Origin: JBGTCY01 sp041748615
GTDB lineage: Bacteria > Bacteroidota > Bacteroidia > Chitinophagales > CAIOSU01
Assembly: GCA_041748615.1 (NCBI GenBank)
Contig: JBGTCY010000077.1
Span: 1-8,079 of the forward strand
Direction: 5' to 3'
DNA: 8,079 bases
The translations under genes were made by a program, and so were the position numbers. Position 1 is the stretch's first letter. Every line of letters begins with the position of its first letter. The notes beneath the pieces are model-generated. The model saw only the letters and a list, made by a program, of their open reading frames with translations, searched no databases and had not been told where the DNA came from. Below, in pieces: positions 6,524 through 8,079 of this stretch.

Positions 6524-8079
6524 TTACCAGTGCCGGTATGCTTTGATGGGATATGATGCTGTGTTGCAATATCCTTTATTGTTGGATACGTTCAGATACA
6601 GTCTGTAATTTGATGGTTTCATCGGCACTTGAACGATTGCCTGCCTGCCGCCATCCAGTGTCTTTACCGGAGTTTTCATCTGAATCAGTTCATCTTCACT
6701 CAAGTACCATTCAAATTCCAAAGGCGCTGAATGAAAATTTTCCGTTACTGCAAAAAAGAGATATTCCTCTCCGGGTTCTAAAGAAGCGACCGGAGCGAAA
6801 ATGTAGGTTTCCTTGACTGATTCATCTTTCTTGCAAGGAGAACCCGTCCATGTATTTTTGAGCGCACAATACACCGGTTTCAATCTTCCCTTATGGTCTG
6901 TCATTCCGAACCACGTTGCAGTTCCTTCCAGCCGGTCGCTCCAACAATAGGCAATTCCTCCCACGTTGCTTCCCTGGTGGGGCAGGATATGTTCGTTCCA
7001 ACGCTCAACATAGAGTTTGGCTTTTTCAACGCCACCGGCTTCCAGCACACCGCCATATTCATCATGGGGCGTAAAATCCGTTTGCCAATAACCTTCCGGT
7101 CCAAATTCAGAAACCAGATAAGGTCTTTCGGGATTATAAGTTGCCATTTCCTGCTGCAACTTGCGGATGTGTTTTCTGTAATAAGAATTCACACCTACCA
7201 CATCCACCGAGGGCGCGCCATCACGGAATGACTCAATGGCTGCCGGCAACTGCGAGGTGTGCTCTTCACTGATAAAAACCGGACGAGTCGGGTCAATTTC
7301 ATGGATGCGCTGCGCGAGATGTTCAATGAATTCAACATACTTTTCCCTCACCCGGTAGCGGTAAGGCTGCCCGTAATATTGCTTGAGCAATCCCCACACT
7401 TCATTACCGATGCACCAGCCCAGTAAGGCTGGCTCATTCCGGTATTGTTTCACTTTTTCTTCCACTTTGGCAGCGTATTCCATCAGTATTTTTTCATCAT
7501 GCACATAGTCCACTTTATTTTCAAACCAAAATCCGTAAATTACTTTCAGGTCATTCGCACGTGCCGCGTTGAAAATATTGTAATCATAAATCGAAGGTTC
7601 ATATCTGCGAATGGTGTTGGCGCCCATTGCCTTTATTTTTTTGAAATCATCTTCCAGTTTGCTTCGGGTAAGCGGAACATCGCCATCGCGCCAGTCGTGC
7701 CCTGCATTATACACCACACCTTTGATATAAAAAGGCTTTCCTTCCTCCATCAACTGAAAATTATTTTGCCCGCCAGCAAGGTATGACTTTCCGGCAGGTA
7801 TATTTTTATCGGCTGATTTGAAAGTAAACCCTTCCGAGAAAAGCAGGTTGTTTTGAAAATACCCGTCACTCAGGTGATGCTTCACTGCCGTGAAAGCATC
7901 AGGAGTGAAAGTCCAGTTGATAGTTTTAGAGCCATCAGCAGGACGCCAGTCGGTGAAGCCCCAGTTGGGGTCGGCATCACTATAAAAAAACACAATGGAT
8001 TTAATCTCGGTGTATTCCGTTTTTATTTTGTGAAAAGCATTCGACAGCCACTCCTTCTGATTGCCGCCAAAGGTGGTGC
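6524..8079 (-). CDS. multidomain glycoside hydrolase (GH26-like end plus GH2-type TIM barrel), start beyond window
   Basis: The reading frame is open to the right edge, so the N-terminus is missing; 517 full codons are visible. A GTG at 7991-7993 is not the real start, because coherent sequence continues upstream (GGNQKEWLSNAFHKIKTEY, then EIKSIVFF). Numbering from that GTG, residues up to about 45 resemble the end of a GH26-like barrel (FFYSDADPNWGFTDWRP, then PDAFTAVKHH). A GH2-type TIM barrel follows at about 75-385: KGVVYNAGHDWRDGD (91-105), NTIRRYEPSIYD (126-137), the probable acid/base E198 in IGNEVWG, the probable nucleophile E296 in YLVSEFGPEGYW, and GGIAYCWSDRLEG (345-357). A beta-sandwich-like tail ends at 489. 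Both catalytic glutamates are present, so activity is plausible. Substrate cannot be read off; a beta-linked polysaccharide or exopolysaccharide is a reasonable guess. It ends one base from the adaptor stop, on the opposite strand. Confidence 0.88.
   Translation of the reverse strand, partial: TTFGGNQKEWLSNAFHKIKTEYTEIKSIVFFYSDADPNWGFTDWRPADGSKTINWTFTPDAFTAVKHHLSDGYFQNNLLFSEGFTFKSADKNIPAGKSYLAGGQNNFQLMEEGKPFYIKGVVYNAGHDWRDGDVPLTRSKLEDDFKKIKAMGANTIRRYEPSIYDYNIFNAARANDLKVIYGFWFENKVDYVHDEKILMEYAAKVEEKVKQYRNEPALLGWCIGNEVWGLLKQYYGQPYRYRVREKYVEFIEHLAQRIHEIDPTRPVFISEEHTSQLPAAIESFRDGAPSVDVVGVNSYYRKHIRKLQQEMATYNPERPYLVSEFGPEGYWQTDFTPHDEYGGVLEAGGVEKAKLYVERWNEHILPHQGSNVGGIAYCWSDRLEGTATWFGMTDHKGRLKPVYCALKNTWTGSPCKKDESVKETYIFAPVASLEPGEEYLFFAVTENFHSAPLEFEWYLSEDELIQMKTPVKTLDGGRQAIVQVPMKPSNYRLYLNVSNNKGYCNTASYPIKAYRHW

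Noticed and set aside
6553..7786. Plus-strand open frames opposite the glycosidase gene
   Set aside because: They are antisense to a well-conserved GH2-type domain with both catalytic glutamates, and their translations show no family features.
7991..7993. GTG as the start of the glycosidase
   Set aside because: The frame stays open upstream to the window edge with coherent GH26-like sequence, so the real start lies outside the window.

Overview
The window looks like chromosomal DNA from a member of the Bacteroidota. I infer this from the protein flavour (tandem MacB-type permeases with a membrane-anchored adaptor, and a GH26-like/GH2-like glycosidase), the lack of clear Shine-Dalgarno sequences before the starts, and AT-rich spacers carrying TTTGAAAAT-type strings. 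No rRNA, tRNA, CRISPR array or transposase gene is visible.

Layout: positions 1-771 hold no convincing gene. They contain a possible leftover C-terminus on the minus strand (85-202), a tandem array of about 3.9 copies of an 87-base unit (203-539), a weak minus-strand terminator-like hairpin (582-604) and a poorly supported promoter for the downstream operon (about 647-681). From 772 to 6522 five plus-strand genes form a probable operon: an AIM24/TIGR00266-family protein, a MacB/LolD-type ABC ATPase, two paralogous MacB/FtsX-type permeases, and an HlyD/MacA-type periplasmic adaptor with an added C-terminal LysM domain. Spacers are 6, 270, 83 and 16 bases. From 6524 to the right edge a convergent minus-strand gene encodes the C-terminal part of a multidomain glycoside hydrolase; its start lies beyond the window.

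How it fits together: the ATPase and the two permeases probably form a heterodimeric mechanotransmission-type ABC machine. The adaptor extends it into the periplasm, and the LysM domain may dock it on peptidoglycan. No TolC-like outer-membrane channel is encoded here, so an outer-membrane partner would have to come from elsewhere, or the machine may not be a classical tripartite exporter. The AIM24-family gene sits 6 bases ahead of the ATPase, which suggests co-expression, but its role is unknown.

Most notable points: (1) the LysM-tailed adaptor in an AIM24-ABC operon; (2) the two permease genes have partly matching upstream spacers, and comparing them suggests that about 212 bases of nested inverted repeats were inserted ahead of the first permease; (3) the 87-base repeat array shows a two-unit (174/175-base) higher-order pattern and contains hairpins; (4) the operon and the glycosidase gene converge with a single base between their stop codons.
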